Below are positions 1-12,600 of a stretch of DNA of 64,000 nucleotides, in pieces (position 1 is the first letter of the stretch; each line of letters starts with the position of its first letter). The notes below the pieces were generated by a model that worked only from the letters and a program-made list of their open reading frames with translations, ran no database searches and was not told where the DNA came from. The stretch is taken from positions 41,444,762 through 41,508,761 of the forward strand of contig NC_053042.1 in the NCBI RefSeq assembly GCF_003473485.1. Direction: 5' to 3'. Origin of the DNA: Medicago truncatula (taxonomy: Eukaryota > Streptophyta > Magnoliopsida > Fabales > Fabaceae). The position numbers and the translations under genes are program-made.

Positions 1-2102
1 TGTTGAATTCAAAACTTTGAGGCCAACTCAAATGACAAATGTAGTTGGATGGATAGGGTGTCAGTGTCCCTACTTAGGTGGTTTAGGGTTTGATGCTTAT
101 TGAAATTTTGAATAGTTACTAGATTCTAATCCCATATACGCATGTTTTGAATGTAAATGTTGTTTAGACTAGGTTATAGTTTAATATTGTAGTTTAAAAA
201 TTGAAATTAAAAAAAAAAACAATGTTATATATTTTACGTTCAAAGTAATTGATGAAATGTTCTGATAAATTTTTTATTAATTTTTTTATTGTTTTTTTGT
301 TGTGTACATATGTCTAACTACTTACATATAGACATACTTTGAACGAGGGAGAGGCAGAAGGAGGAGGTATTAGTTTTAGAGGAGTGTTATTTGAACAACT
401 TTTAATTGATAATTTATGGGGACAACCAAAATTTACAAAGAAAATATTGATATTGCACGAAAATCAAAGCAATAGAGAGATAAAGTAAAAAATTATGTGA
501 GTATGAAAGAGAAAGTTGTAACAAAAGTTGTCACAAAATAAATGTTCAAATATCATTTCTCTTAGATTTATGTTTACTTGTTTTTTGATCATTTTAGTTG
601 TAAATAAATTTTATTTATTTTTTACCACAAATCCCAAAAAGTTTTTAATGTCGTTTGAATTTTTCCTTTAATAACAAAATACTAGTAAATCTTACCCCCT
701 CTCCCCTCTTTCTTTTCTTTTCTTTTCTTTTCTTTCCAATCTTAAACACTCACACATTCTATCTCCGTTCCTAATTATAAGATCTTTTTGAGATTTTTTT
801 TTGTCCCTTTTTATTAGATCATTTTCTATTTCCAACTACATTAATTATTTCTTTACATACATGCCCTATTTATTATACATCTTTTTCTTCAATCAGCAAT
901 AAATGGAATGTTGAAAACATAAACCAACCCTCTTTCTTAAAAGATAAAATTGTAAAAACAATATTAATTACAAACATATTTAATATAAATATTCACTATC
1001 TTAATTCCCGTTATTTTTTCAAAAGGACCTTATAATAAGAGACAGATGTAGTACATACATACAAACGTAACCGATTCTTCACACTTCCTCTCAAAGTTAT
1101 AGCTTATTCTAGTTTATAACAAATGATTTTAACCTTGTAAAAAAAATAATGATTTTAACCAATAAATTTTTCGGGAAACATTTTGGGCGTGACAGTCACC
1201 AAAATTAATTAATGTTTTAATTTTTTATTTATTTTTCATATGATGTCAAAAAAAAAAAAACCTGTCATCATTTTAAATAAATTACAATCCATGAAAATTA
1301 GCATTTTTCTTCTCTAATTTTTAATCATCAATTTTTTTTTGCAAAAACAAATTAATTTGAAATGCAACGTAAAATTATTAGCGGGACCCATTTAATGAAT
1401 TTTTAAGGGTTGTTGGATTGAAGTGAATAAGCAAAAGTCTATATTTTAGATTCATTTAATTAATAATTTATATTGTCTTTGTTATAGACCATATACATCA
1501 TCTAATAAAGGAATTTAAAATGTTGATTTTTATTTATAATAATGAACAAATTTAAAATTGATTGAACAAGTAACGTGTATGTGTGTCGGGCACTTGAACC
1601 GTTTAAGTACATCTTAATAAAAGAACAAACAATTGAAGATGTTTTTAAAAGTTAAATTTCTTTTGTATCTTTATTTATCATGAGAGAAAATGTCAAAAAG
1701 TTAGTGAAATCTATAGCAAGTAAGTTAATTGCAGCTGGTGAAGTGAAATTCAACAAATAAAAGTATATTAGTTGCAAAAAATAATAAATAAATAAATATT
1801 ATATTGATATTTCAAAATAACAGTTATTTATATAAAAAAATATTAAAATGAAACATATATTGTATTTTCAACTTGTTTCTTGGTCTTATTTATGTTTTTT
1901 TATTTTTTTTCATCTGTAAAAAACGAGCGGAGGGAGTATTATCGAATTTTCTAAAATGGGCATTCAATCTTTTTATTTTGTAAAAATCAGAGTTGAAGTA
2001 TTATACTACTCAGTTAATTATACACGACGACACCGCCTCACCCTCCTTAGCCGTAGAACTGAGCGATCCATAAACCCTGAACTCCAAAATCCACCGGAAA
2101 CC
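1..2102. other. Intergenic and promoter region upstream of the STR6-like gene
   Basis: AT-rich sequence with no credible coding region. It holds a Mutator-type MITE (379-561) and a TTTTC-type pyrimidine tract near 710-735. At about 1730-1940 lies a degenerate fragment ending in GAGCGGAGGGAGTA, which resembles a Stowaway terminus. Part of that fragment (near 1738-1775) resembles 55080-55125. The 5' UTR of the next gene probably starts within the last 100-150 bases, but no clear TATA box was identified. Confidence 0.6.
379..561. mobile_element. MULE-type MITE, family M1 copy 1
   Basis: A 183-bp element with ends of the type GAG..GTTATTTGAAC and AAATATCATTTCTC. It is flanked by TTAGTTTTA (370-378) and TTAGATTTA (562-570), a 9-bp target-site duplication with one mismatch. 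Relatives lie at 22531-22705, 31401-31584 and, degenerate, about 31836-32000. The 9-bp duplication points to Mutator-like transposition. Confidence 0.8.
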
Positions 2103-5100
2103 ATGTCCGACGACAAAACCACCGACCAATACGGCGTTCTCCTCTACTACAAGTACGTCGATATTCCAAACCTCAATGACCTCCTCACTTTCTACCGCTC
2201 CAACTGCTCTTCCCTCTCTCTCCTCGGCCGCGTTCGTCTCTCTTCCAACGGCGTCAATGTCACCGTAAACCCAAACCCCCACTCCCTTCTCCTTCTCCTT
2301 AATCATCTTCATTAATTTCAAATTCAATCTCACTCCCTTTCATTTCTACAGGTTGGTGGCAATTTATCCTCTTTGGAACGGCACATTGAAGACCTCAAAG
2401 CCAATAGTAACTTATTTGATGGGACTGATTTCAAGCTTGCAACTTGTCATCAGCCATTAAACGACGATGTTGCGAAGGAGTGTGGATTCACTTCACTCTC
2501 GATTCGAATTGTTAAGGTTGTTATTATTTTATTGATTTTTGCTCTATTCCATGCTTAATTGTGTACGTATATACTTACTATTGATGTGTTTGTAGGAACT
2601 GGTTACTTTGAGTTCTCATCCATTATTGAAGTCACCAGAAATATCAAATGCAGGAAGACATTTATCTGCACTTGAGTTCCATTCTACCATTCACAATGCT
2701 AGTAAGTTGTTGTAACTTGACATAAATACAATTGATTTATGTATTTTAACGAGGATGTTGTGATGCGTGGCAAGACTAAACATATATGATTAGAAATTTC
2801 GAAATTACAACATTAGAGAGAAAGTTGGGGCGGCGCCTATTATAGAAAAGATGGTGGAAACTCGACCTAAGTGGTTTGGATATGGAAAGAGAATGCCTTT
2901 AGATTCTATAGTAAGAAGAGTAGATGAGGGTAGTCAAATTATTAGTGGCAGAGGAAGACCTGGAAAAACTATTAAGAAAAAATCTAGAGATTAATGAGTT
3001 GGATAGAGATATATAAGATAGAACATTATGATGTCGTTTGATCCATGTAAATAACCCCACTTAGTGGAATACAACTTAGTTGTTGTTGTTGCAATTTATT
3101 ATATTGGTTTTTTTTTTTTACTTGGGCCGTGTTTGGATAAACAACTTAATTAAGCTTAGGCTGTAAGCAATTATCATATTGGTGCTTATGTATAAACTAT
3201 TTCTATAATAAAAGATAAAATAAAAGGAAACTGTTTTATGTAAGCTTTACACTATTTTCATAAGCCATTCAAGAGAGTTCAAGGAAATAAGCTGAAAAGA
3301 GCTTATGAGCCTGTCATAAGCTGTTTCTACAAGCTCTCCAATTAGTCTCACAAGTGCTTATATCTGTAGATAAGCTCAAATGAGCCAATTCAAACAGGGT
3401 CCTTTGTTTTGTCACTTTTACTGTTTTGCCATGTTTATTCCATTCCTCCCATTTGTTATCACTGTCTAGACTCTAGACACTACAGCATTTGGTTGTATTA
3501 CCTGAACTGGAGAGTTGGTTTTGAAATCTAAACATTATTTTTTATGATTACGCCCTTTTTGTAGATAAGGAGAGTCCAGAAAACAGCCTTGTTTTACTCG
3601 ATGCAAGGAATTTGTATGAAACAAGAATTGGGAAATTTCATGCACCAAATGTTGAAACCTTGGATCCTCAAGTTCGGCAGTACAGCGATTTTTCGTCATG
3701 GATAGATGATAGGGGTGAGCAGTTGAAAGGCAAAAAAATTCTCATGTGAGTTAGTTCTTCCTTTTAAACATTTTGGTTCAGAAGGACAAAACTTAGAAAA
3801 CTGACAGTACCCTAGATATTGTTCATCCTGTTCTCCAATAGTAATATAACACCTGGATTATATAATCCACGTCAAATCCTGCCCTACCTAGTCCATTAAT
3901 CCTCGCTTTAGCTCCGTTCACCCTCGTTGGATATTCAATAGCTTCTTAAGGTCGACCGTCAAATTCAGTAGCTTCTTACATGAGAATGGCAGGATATATT
4001 TTGTTTATGGAACCATCTATTGTGAAGAATTAACAATTTATCATGAAAAAACCTTGGATTATTGTTCAAAGAACTATAATCTTCCCACTAAAGATTTATC
4101 GCCTCACCGTTAATTATTATTGAAATGGGTAGAAATTAATTCTTGAATAATGGGTAGAGATTTATTCCTCTGTTCCAGTAACCACACCTTCATGAGGAAA
4201 AAAAAGATTGGATTTTCCCTCACAAGCAATTACAGCTTGCACCAACAGAAACCAATTGGAGATTGCACCGACCAAAACCAATTTTAGAGATTAGGTTGGA
4301 AGGTATTGCCGTGGTGGAAAACAATACGAGTGGTTGTCTTGTCTATTGCAACACATGTGCAGATTTCCAATAATGGAGTGGATAGTTGATAGGGGCAATT
4401 TGTTTTTCTATCTGTCTGAGTGTTGGTGTGATTATGTATGTCGAAGGTTAACTGAGTTTTGTTTTGACGGGAGGATAACTGGGTTAAAACGGTGTTTGTG
4501 AAATATAGAACGGTTAGGTTTGACGTGGATTACATAATCCAGGTGTTATATTACTATTGGAGAACAGGATGAACAGTACCTAGGGTACTGTTTCTAAATT
4601 TTGTCTGGTTCAAAGGTAGTTTTCTTATTTTTAATATGATTTATATGTGATTGAGGAGTATTACTTTCCATGGCACTATTCATTTTAATACTTGAGTAAC
4701 CTATAATTGCTTACGGTGTGTCGGTGTGCAATTTCTCTTGTTGGTTACAGGTATTGTACTGGTGGAATCAGGTGTGAAATGGCATCAGCATATATAAGGT
4801 CAAAAGGTGCTGGGTTTGAGAATGTGTTTCAGGTTAACTCCCTTTCCGCCCCTTGTTTGAAAGCAAGGAGAAGTTTTGATTAATTGCCATTGGTTAGTTT
4901 ATGTTCATACTTTATAGTGAAACTGCATTTAGGAACAAATGAATGATAACAAACATACTGTCGAGTAACGAACTAGATAGCAGTTTGCAATTCAATGTGA
5001 TATAACAGTTGAGTGTTGAAATCTTGTGCTAGTGTATTCTTCTGTATAAAAACTTGTTGGTAAACAAGGTCAAGAGTGTCTTCCTGCAGATGGCAAGTAT

Positions 5101-7925
5101 TTTTTGTAATTTTTTTCATTAATTGCAGTTATTTGGTGGTATACAACGGTATTTGGAGCAATTCCCAGATGGTGGTTATTTCAAAGGAAAGAATTTTGTT
5201 TTTGATCACCGGTATGTCTTTAATTCTCTAATTTCTTTTAGCTATGAATCTGTATGTATATTTTGTAATTCTGTCAGGATTGGAATATTGATATTGATAT
5301 TACATTAAGGCAAAGGTCTGCAATTGAAATTATTTAAGCTATGGGTCTCCGAGGCTCCATAACCACAACAATTGTTTTTGGACTGATGTTGCGGTTAACC
5401 TTATATGACCAGGGGTCTGTTTGATTTGACTTATTTGAGCTTATATACTGGCATAAACACTTGTTAGACTGTTTGGGAAAACTAATGAACACAACTTATG
5501 ACATGTTCATAAGCTGTTTTCAGCTTATTTTCATAAGCTCTTCAAAATAGCTTATGAAATACGAAAACAATCTAACATTATTTTATCTTGTGTTATAGAA
5601 ATACCTTATACATAAACACTTATCGTGATAAGCGCTTTTGCTTTAAGCTGCAAATTAAGTTGTTTATCCAAGCAGGCCTAAATTGAATTCATGAGTTGGT
5701 TGTTCAACTTGGTCCTATATATTACATATCATTCAAATTACCAAACTGTAGAAAGAAAATATTGTATTAGTCTATTAGGTCGCTTGTTCTTGTCTTCTGG
5801 TAATATAACATGTGCAATGATGGATTTTTTATCTATGCACACTACTGAGATTATCTAGTAGTGAATAATTTTGAAAGCTGGTCAACACTGTACGGGTAGT
5901 TTTACAACAATTGGATAAAATTAATCCTTATTTCATTTCTTCTATGGCTGTAGGATATCAGTTGGAGGTTCAGACGCCAGTACAGTTGGTAGCTGTCTTA
6001 TTTGTCAATGTTCCTTTGACGATTACTCTTCACGTTGTCGATGTACTTATTGCAGAATGCTTGTCTTGGTTTGTCATAGTTGTCAGGTATGATCTGATAT
6101 GTTTTCTGTGCCACCACTTTTGTTTGTGTACCTCTCCAGCTCGTACCATTCTGAAGGAGTCAGTAGGAGGGGGAAAATGTACAAGGAAATAGAAGCAAAT
6201 TGTTGATACATTTGTTAATATTTTATGAAAATATATACCAAATCTAGACATCTAGTGGTCTCAAACATACTGTTGTTTTGTAGAACTAAACTAAGAATTG
6301 TTTTGGGCTGTTAAATATGTCACTTTATGAAGTTCCCATGAAGTTCTAGCTAAGAGCTTGGTTCTGATGTTTTTTGTTGCCAACCGGCCTTACTCAAGTG
6401 TTGCTTTTGAACTGGTTTGCTAGTAATTGGTTTTAGATACTATTAATAATACTCAATTTTTGAGAAAAAAGATAAAAATCATCATCATCGTCGTCAAGAG
6501 TTTAAGTTTTCTATCAGGAAAAAGTTGAATTTTTCTCAACAAGAGGTTTGCATATGCCCCAAGCAAAATTGAGCATCAATCATGCTTGCATTTGAACAAC
6601 ATTTATGTGGAAACTTGGCACCTGAATACTTGGTTTAACTTTGTTCCTAATCCTGAAGTACTAATCTATTAAATACATCCCTTCTTACCTCTAATATTTT
6701 TTTTTACTTAGATCTTTTGCTTTTCTGTTTTCTGCGCTTTTTTTTGTTGATTTCTTGCTTCTGATGTTTTTTGGTCTACCAGAATGAATCTGCACTGTAC
6801 GTTTGTGAGCTATGCCAAAAACAGGGCAAGGCTGTTGGGTCAAAGCAGTTAATTGAAAATGATGATTCAAAAAAATCACTGGAAGGTGACGAGTTCCCGA
6901 ATTTTTCGTCAGATACTATGTTCTTGCCTCAAATGCTTAGGGGAGATGGTAAGGTATGTGATCCATATTTCTTTTTAAAATCCTGCTTACATATGCCTTT
7001 TTCTTTAATCAAATTTTAAGTTACTGATTGTGAATTTTACAATTGTCGCAGTGTACTCTGAAAATTTCCAAGTCTCCTAAAATCTGAAATGTTGGAAATT
7101 GAAAACCCATCTATAATTTACCAGAAGTGTGCGATTCCTAACATCCTGATGAATAATGTTTCAGACGTAAGAACCACAAGAAAACTGAGAATCTTATGCT
7201 TGCACGGGTTTCGGCAGAATGCTTCCAGTTTTAAGGGAAGAACAGCATCGTTAGCCAAAAAACTCAAGAAAATTGCTGAATTTGTTTTTGTAGACGCACC
7301 TCATGAGGTGCCCTTCATTTATCAAACACCTGTGCCAGTGCACCATGTCAATGGTGCATCATTCTCTTTACCAGCTAGTCCTCCTCCACCTATGGAGAAA
7401 TGCAAGAAGAAGTTCGCATGGTTTTTGGCACCCAATTTTGATGGAAGTAATGGTGTTGATTGGAAGTTAGCAGATGGTCCATTTGATCCACTTCAATACC
7501 AGCAGCAAACGGCTGGATATGACATTTCACTATCACACTTAGAGAATGTGTTCTCCCAAGAAGGGCCATTCGATGGAGTCTTGGGATTTTCACAGGGAGC
7601 AGCAATGACTGCTGTAATCTCTGCACAACAAGAGAAGCTAAAAGGTAAAATAGACTTCAAATTTGTAGTTTTATGTTCAGGCTTTGCTCTCCATATGAAG
7701 GAGATGGAGTGTAGCCCTATCAAGTGTCCTTCTCTTCATATTTTTGGTAATGAACATGGTCAGGACAGACAGATAGCCAACCAAGTAAGCAAGGAACTTG
7801 CCTCTCTATATGATGGCAGTTGTTCTGTCATTGTTGAACATGACTGTGGTCATATAATTCCTACTCGATCCCCATATATTGACGAGATCAAAGCTTTCCT
7901 TGGGCAATTTCTGCAAGAGCTCTAA
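2103..7925 (+). CDS. STR6: Rhodanese / zinc-cluster / FSH1-type serine hydrolase fusion protein (STR6-like)
   Basis: Nine exons: 2103-2264, 2352-2516, 2596-2701, 3565-3745, 4751-4832, 5129-5211, 5954-6086, 6783-6953, 7125-7925; about 627 aa. The N-terminal ~110 residues form the alpha/beta domain found ahead of rhodaneses of the UPF0176/TrhO type. A rhodanese domain follows, with active-site loop CTGGIRC (Cys about 207). Next is a Cys-rich stretch (about 272-315; CLICQC, CRCTYC, CHSC, CELC) that probably binds zinc. The C-terminal ~250 residues are an FSH1/DUF341 alpha/beta hydrolase: HGFRQN, nucleophile elbow GFSQG (Ser about 518), a candidate Asp near 576 and His in CGHIIP (about 605). Domain order and sequence match recalled Arabidopsis At1g09280. 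The in-vivo substrate is unknown; TrhO relatives hydroxylate tRNA. The exon 8/9 junction is uncertain: donor 6953 with acceptor 7124 keeps frame, as does a donor inside GATG|GTAAG with an acceptor just before the DVRTTRK codons. The start ATG is chosen because QYGVLLYYKY begins the family's conserved N terminus. Confidence 0.9.
2762..3095 (+). mobile_element. LINE 3'-end remnant in STR6 intron 3
   Basis: Conceptual translation across frames recovers the C-terminal tail of plant L1-like reverse transcriptases: an RWFGH/ERRP-like stretch, VRRVD, then GRGRP.KT and a DRT..R..IHV-like end. It then passes into a GTT-type simple repeat (GTTGTTGTTG) of the kind seen at such 3' ends. Stops and frameshifts make it non-coding. 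It lies in sense orientation in the intron. Confidence 0.75.
3124..3402 (-). mobile_element. TIR MITE, family M2 copy 1 (STR6 intron 3)
   Basis: Ends read GGGCCGTGTTTGG and CAAACAGGGTCC, and the interior is rich in AAGCTTA/ATAAGC words. It belongs to the same family as 5413-5678, 29237-29464 and 43331-43593, but is inverted relative to them: here the 'TTTGAGCTTATC' side is at the right end. Confidence 0.75.
3780..4612. mobile_element. Foldback-type element in STR6 intron 4
   Basis: Two inverted arms of roughly 100-110 bp bound about 0.6 kb of non-coding sequence. The left arm (about 3780-3885) and right arm (about 4505-4612) share inverted blocks including CAGTACCCTAG, GTTCATCCTGTTCTCC and AATATAACACCTGGATTAT. 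The tips resemble GGACAAAACTTAG and its complement. No ORF of note and no clear TSD were found. It accounts for most of the ~1-kb intron. Confidence 0.75.
5413..5678 (+). mobile_element. TIR MITE, family M2 copy 2 (STR6 intron 6)
   Basis: Begins GGGGTCTGTTTGATTTGAC and ends TTATCCAAGCAGGCC, with the shared interior 'CAGCTTATTTTCATAAGCTC'. Same family as 3124-3402, 29237-29464 and 43331-43593. Confidence 0.75.
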
Positions 7926-8264
7926 CAAAAAACTCAAGTTTTTGATACTATTCAAAATTTACTTGTTGCTTCATAAGTTTCATATGTACTTTGTCCGAAA
8001 TTTGTGCAATGCCCTATGGTGATGCAATTGCGTAATTTAAATCTAGTTGAGCACACAAATCTTGATTATATCTCACAAGTGTGCGAGCTGTACGATCAAA
8101 CAGATGATTGTTAAGAATGTTGTGATTTATAGAATGGCAGAGGATGCACACACAGCCGCTCATCACTTCATCTAGGGGCTGGGTTGTGGTTTGCAAGTTT
8201 GCTACTTTGCCTTGAATCTATTTATCATGTTTATTCCTGTGTCTTTTCTTGCTTGGAAAATCAA

Positions 8265-8440
8265 CGCCTTTGTGACACTAAAGCACGTCAAGAATGCTGT
8301 CAAATTTATCGCATTTTATATTAAAAATATAATTTTTGCAATTTTTAAGATATTGAATGTACAAGTTTCAATAAAAATCTTTTACCTTAGGTTTGTTAAC
8401 TTATGCCCCAAAAGTATAAGTTAACATTTTCCAAATATTT
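8265..8440. repeat. Dispersed repeat related to 45478-45643
   Basis: The block around 8315-8375 (TTTTATATTAAAAATATAA ... GATATTGAATGTACAAG) and the terminal GTTAACTTATGCCCCAAAAG...AAGTTAAC resemble 45520-45650. Only one end is well preserved here. A third weak relative lies near 11455-11620. Confidence 0.55.
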
Positions 8441-8487
8441 TTACTATACACATTTTCTAAATTTTTTTTGCTATATCATAAAAAAAA

Positions 8488-8914
8488 GGCTTAAATGCAA
8501 TTTTACCCCCTCTATTTTGATTGAATTTGAATTTCACCCCCTATTTTAAAACTTGGAATTTTACCCCCTCTATTTTGATTGAATCGGGATTTTGCCCCTC
8601 TTATTTTAAAACTCGGAATTTTACCCCCTCTATTTTACGTTTTTTAGAATTTTACCCCTATTTTAAAATAAAGAACCAAAAAATACTAGAAAAATAAAGA
8701 AACGCAAATATTATGATCTCTAAAAAATAGGGGGTAAAATTCTAAAAAACGTAAAATAGAGGGGGTAAAATTCCGAGTTTTAAAATAAGGGGGCAAAATT
8801 CCGATTCAGTCAAAATAGAGGGGGTAAAATTCCAAGTTTTAAAATAGGGGGGGTAAAATTCAGATTCAATTAAAATAGGGGGGGGGGGGGGGGGGGTAAA
8901 ATTGCATTTAAGCC
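8488..8914. mobile_element. MULE-type MITE with very long inverted repeats and a 19-G run
   Basis: A 427-bp element with ends GGCTTAAATGCAATTTTAC and GTAAAATTGCATTTAAGCC. Its two halves are near-complete inverted copies built from repeated 'ATTTTACCCCCTCTATTTTG' words. TAAAAAAAA occurs on both sides (8479-8487 and 8915-8923) as a 9-bp TSD, although in A-rich sequence this carries less weight. An uninterrupted run of 19 G lies at 8878-8896. Confidence 0.85.
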
Positions 8915-9650
8915 TAAAAAAAAATAAGAGTCTTGCTAAATAGTGCGTCCTCGGATCATTGATTAAAGATTCTACAAATAAAAATATTGTCTGTAACCAA
9001 AAAAAATAAAAATATTGTCTTGGAAATGTAAGATTTTATTTTTGATCAAGTAATGATTACGCAATTCTTTCAAGAAAATTTGTTTGTTTTGGATGCTTAA
9101 CCAATATTTTTGAGACACTAGTTAACATTCTCTAAAAAAAAAATTGTGAGGGCCGAAATTATTTAAAACAATTTAACTTACCAAAATCAAAATTAAAATA
9201 AATAGACAAAATTTCAATTAAATCTTCCATAATAAACTCAAAATTTTGTTTGTTAAACAAGAACTTGCAAATGGATCTTAAACACACGGTGAAGAAATTT
9301 TATACAAAAAATGATTTGTTTAAAATTTGTCACCTTATGCTTAAAGAACCATTAACATTCTCCTTATAAATAATGTTTACAGCTCCCTGAATTGATAATA
9401 AAAAGAGAAGTCCTTGTAATTTATATCCTGAGCGGTCTACTTTAATTTAAGACTACCCGATGTGGGCTTTATTTGAAAGGCTCAAAAACAAACAAGCAGC
9501 CAAGCACGAGACACAACAAATCGAGCGAGATTGCAAAAGTGCAAAAAACGGTTTAAGCCCTCCTACTCTCTTAAACCCTCTCTAATTCCATTAGAGTTAA
9601 AACCTCTGGTTTAGTTTAATTTAGCGAGTTGAATTGAACACAAAAGAGAG

Positions 9651-12600
9651 ATGCAGGGTATTGTAAGAAAACTAACCAAAACATTTTCACACAGACAGGT
9701 ATGTATGTATGAGCATATCTTCATTTCTTCAAATTCACCTAATTACTTGTTTCAATTAATCAAGGAAATAATCATTTTAGTTAATCTGAATAATTAGCAT
9801 TTGCAGGTTCTAGGTTTTCGTTCTTATTCCAATCATAAGGTTTCTGTTGATGTTGGACAACCAACCCCTGCATCTCACCCGCAGGTACTATTTCACAACA
9901 TCCACCTTCAAAATTAAATTATTATTATGTTCTTATTTCGCATTTCCTTATAAATTAGTTTTACGCTAACGTCCAATAAGACATTTCTACTTTTCTATTT
10001 CATACTATTAATCAATTTTAAAATACACTCAAGAGTAGGATGACATGCCAAAACAATGAGTTCTTAGTTCTTACTGAATGTGAGTGTAAAACGGGTTTAC
10101 ACTAATGATACATGTCTTTTAAGTTCTTAGTTAATAAGCACAAGTCTTTTAAGAATTTAAACTACTATGCATTGATAATAGTATAATTTTTTTTTGTACT
10201 GGTGTTAACAATATAGAGAATCAAAGAGAAGAGAGCAAAACAACAAAGGCGGCTAGAGTTTCATTAGAATGACAATAACATGACTTATCAAAATAAATAT
10301 TACAAACGAATATATAGTAAAACCGAAAATGGATAGACTACTAACTAACTTATAAATCTAAAAGGTCCAACAACGTAGTGTATAAATGTGTTTCGACCCC
10401 TTGCCCTTTGAGCTAGTTTTTGGGATGAGATCCAAGCCCTGTTAACATGTATGTCCATCAAATTATATTTCATGATGTAGATATTTGTTCTGATATTTAG
10501 GAAACATTATAGTAAAACATAATTGGGAGTCTATATATTTTAATCTATCGGTACAATAAGCATAATCTTTAAATTTAGTTGAAAGAGATAATTTTTAGAA
10601 GCTAACATTAGTTGTGTCAAAAAAAAGAAGTTAACATTAGTTGGTAAAATCTATGACGCACGGACACAGACACCGGACACTGACACGCCGACACAACTAA
10701 TAATTTGAAAAAATCACAAATTCAGTGTAATTATAAGTGTCGGTGTCGGACACGACACGTGTCCGACAATGGGACACGCCTAATCCGAGGAGTGTCCGTG
10801 CTTCATAGGGTAAAATACTACCATTGTTTAGGACTTTTGGAGTGTCTGAAGTATTCACCAAGTGTTTGACATGCTTACTATGATTTATTTTCAAGCATTT
10901 AACCGAAATACTTATTTGTTAAAATTCATTAGCATTTTAAAAAAAAAATTATGATGCATTGTAGCTTCTAAAAGATGGGGAGATCACACCAGGCATATCT
11001 AGCGAGGAATACATCTTAAGAAGAGAAAAATTGTTGGAGCTTCTCCCAGAGAAGAGTTTGGCTATCATTGCTGCTGCCCCAGTAAAGATGATGACAGATG
11101 TTGTGCCTTATACATTTCGACAAGATGCCGATTACTCATATATTACAGGCTGCCAACAGCCTGGTGGTGTGGCCATTTTAGGGCATGACATTGGTTTATG
11201 TATGTTCATGCCAGAAGCCAAACCTTATGTGAGTCTTTTAAAATAGAACATCTTTATTCTTTCTCCCAGTATATATTTTGCAATGCTTACCTATGCCATA
11301 AGTTGTCCTGGTATTATCATCATCATTATTATTATCGTCGTCATCATGATCATGATCATGATCATCTTTGGTTAACAAAACTGTATATTATATATTAGAA
11401 AAATTCTGTGTTCATTGAAAAAATATCACCTTAAATGTTTTTGGTCCATTAATTTTTGGGTCGTGCTAACAAGTTAAGGGCACTTGTTAAAGATTTAAAA
11501 CTAGAAATGATTGATGAAATTTAGGTAGAAAAAGTTACTTTTTGCTGTTTCAATGTGTTGAATGCACAATTTCCATTAATTCTTTGTTTTGAATCAGCCC
11601 TTAACTTTTGTCAGTCCTTAAAAGATCCAAAAATCGTGTGCGTATAATGCCTAAAGAACCTCTGCGAGGGACTTATTAAAACACATTATTTTTGTAAACT
11701 AGCAGTATATAGAGACCAGGAATTCCTTTATGAAAAAAACTGATTCCAAAAATCATCTTATATTTGGGGATCAAGAACAGATTTAAGCCACATAAATACT
11801 TGAACTTTCATCTGATTATGAATGAATATATTTTCTTTTGAAATCCATGTAGTATTTCAATTGTTTTCATGTTAGAGTGAACCATCCATGAATTTGTACA
11901 TCATGTGTGTGATTTTTCTTGCCATATCTTCTAGGGTTATAAGATATGAAGTAACTAATTTTGATGCTAACATGACATTGAAATCTTTAATTTGTCTAGG
12001 ATGTGATTTGGCAAGGGCATGTAGCAGGAGTCGATGCAGCATTGAATACATTCAAGGCCAACGAGGCGTATCCAATGAGAAAGTTGAACGAGGTGAATCA
12101 CTATTATTGAGTATTAAAAACTTTTTTTACTTATGTAGCAATTATCTAGTCATCTATTTTGTCCTCTACACTTGAACTATTTTCATCGATACGCCTGCTG
12201 GTGGCTTGCAGCCAATGATGCCAACTTTTCTGTCTAAAATGTGCATTTAAGTCTCCTCAATCGAACGGTTACTTCTGTTTAAAATATTTCAATTTTAACA
12301 TTTTTAGTTACTTATTCAGATTCTTCCAGATATGATAAGGGGTTCCCCGAAATTGTATCACAATGTTCAGACTGCTACATCAGCATATACGGAACTGGAG
12401 GCCTTCAAGAAACTAGCTTACTGTAACAATGTAAAGGATCTATCTGTTTATACCCATCAGCTGCGATGGATAAAATCTCCTTCAGAGCTCAAGCTGATGA
12501 AGGAATCTGCATCAATTGCTTGTCAGGTACTTTCAAGTTTCAACTCTATTTGATGGCTAACTATTTGAGGATTGAAAACCTAGAACTCTTAGTGAGGCTG

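Larger units (their letters stand above)
7926..9650. other. 3' UTR of STR6-like gene and intergenic repeats
   Basis: The 3' UTR probably occupies the first 100-300 bases; a polyadenylation site was not fixed. The rest holds an element fragment at about 8265-8440, a Mutator-type MITE at 8488-8914, then AT-rich unique-looking sequence up to the ICP55 start. No credible coding sequence. Confidence 0.55.

Noticed and set aside
7089..7925. A 278-codon ORF that could be an independent hydrolase gene
   Set aside because: It is in frame with the upstream rhodanese exons through good splice sites, and the full fusion matches the recalled family; the first 12 codons of the ORF look intronic.
11296..11365. 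Regularly spaced short repeats, considered as an array
   Set aside because: Simple trinucleotide and hexanucleotide repeats in a plant intron; no spacers of constant length and no CRISPR context.
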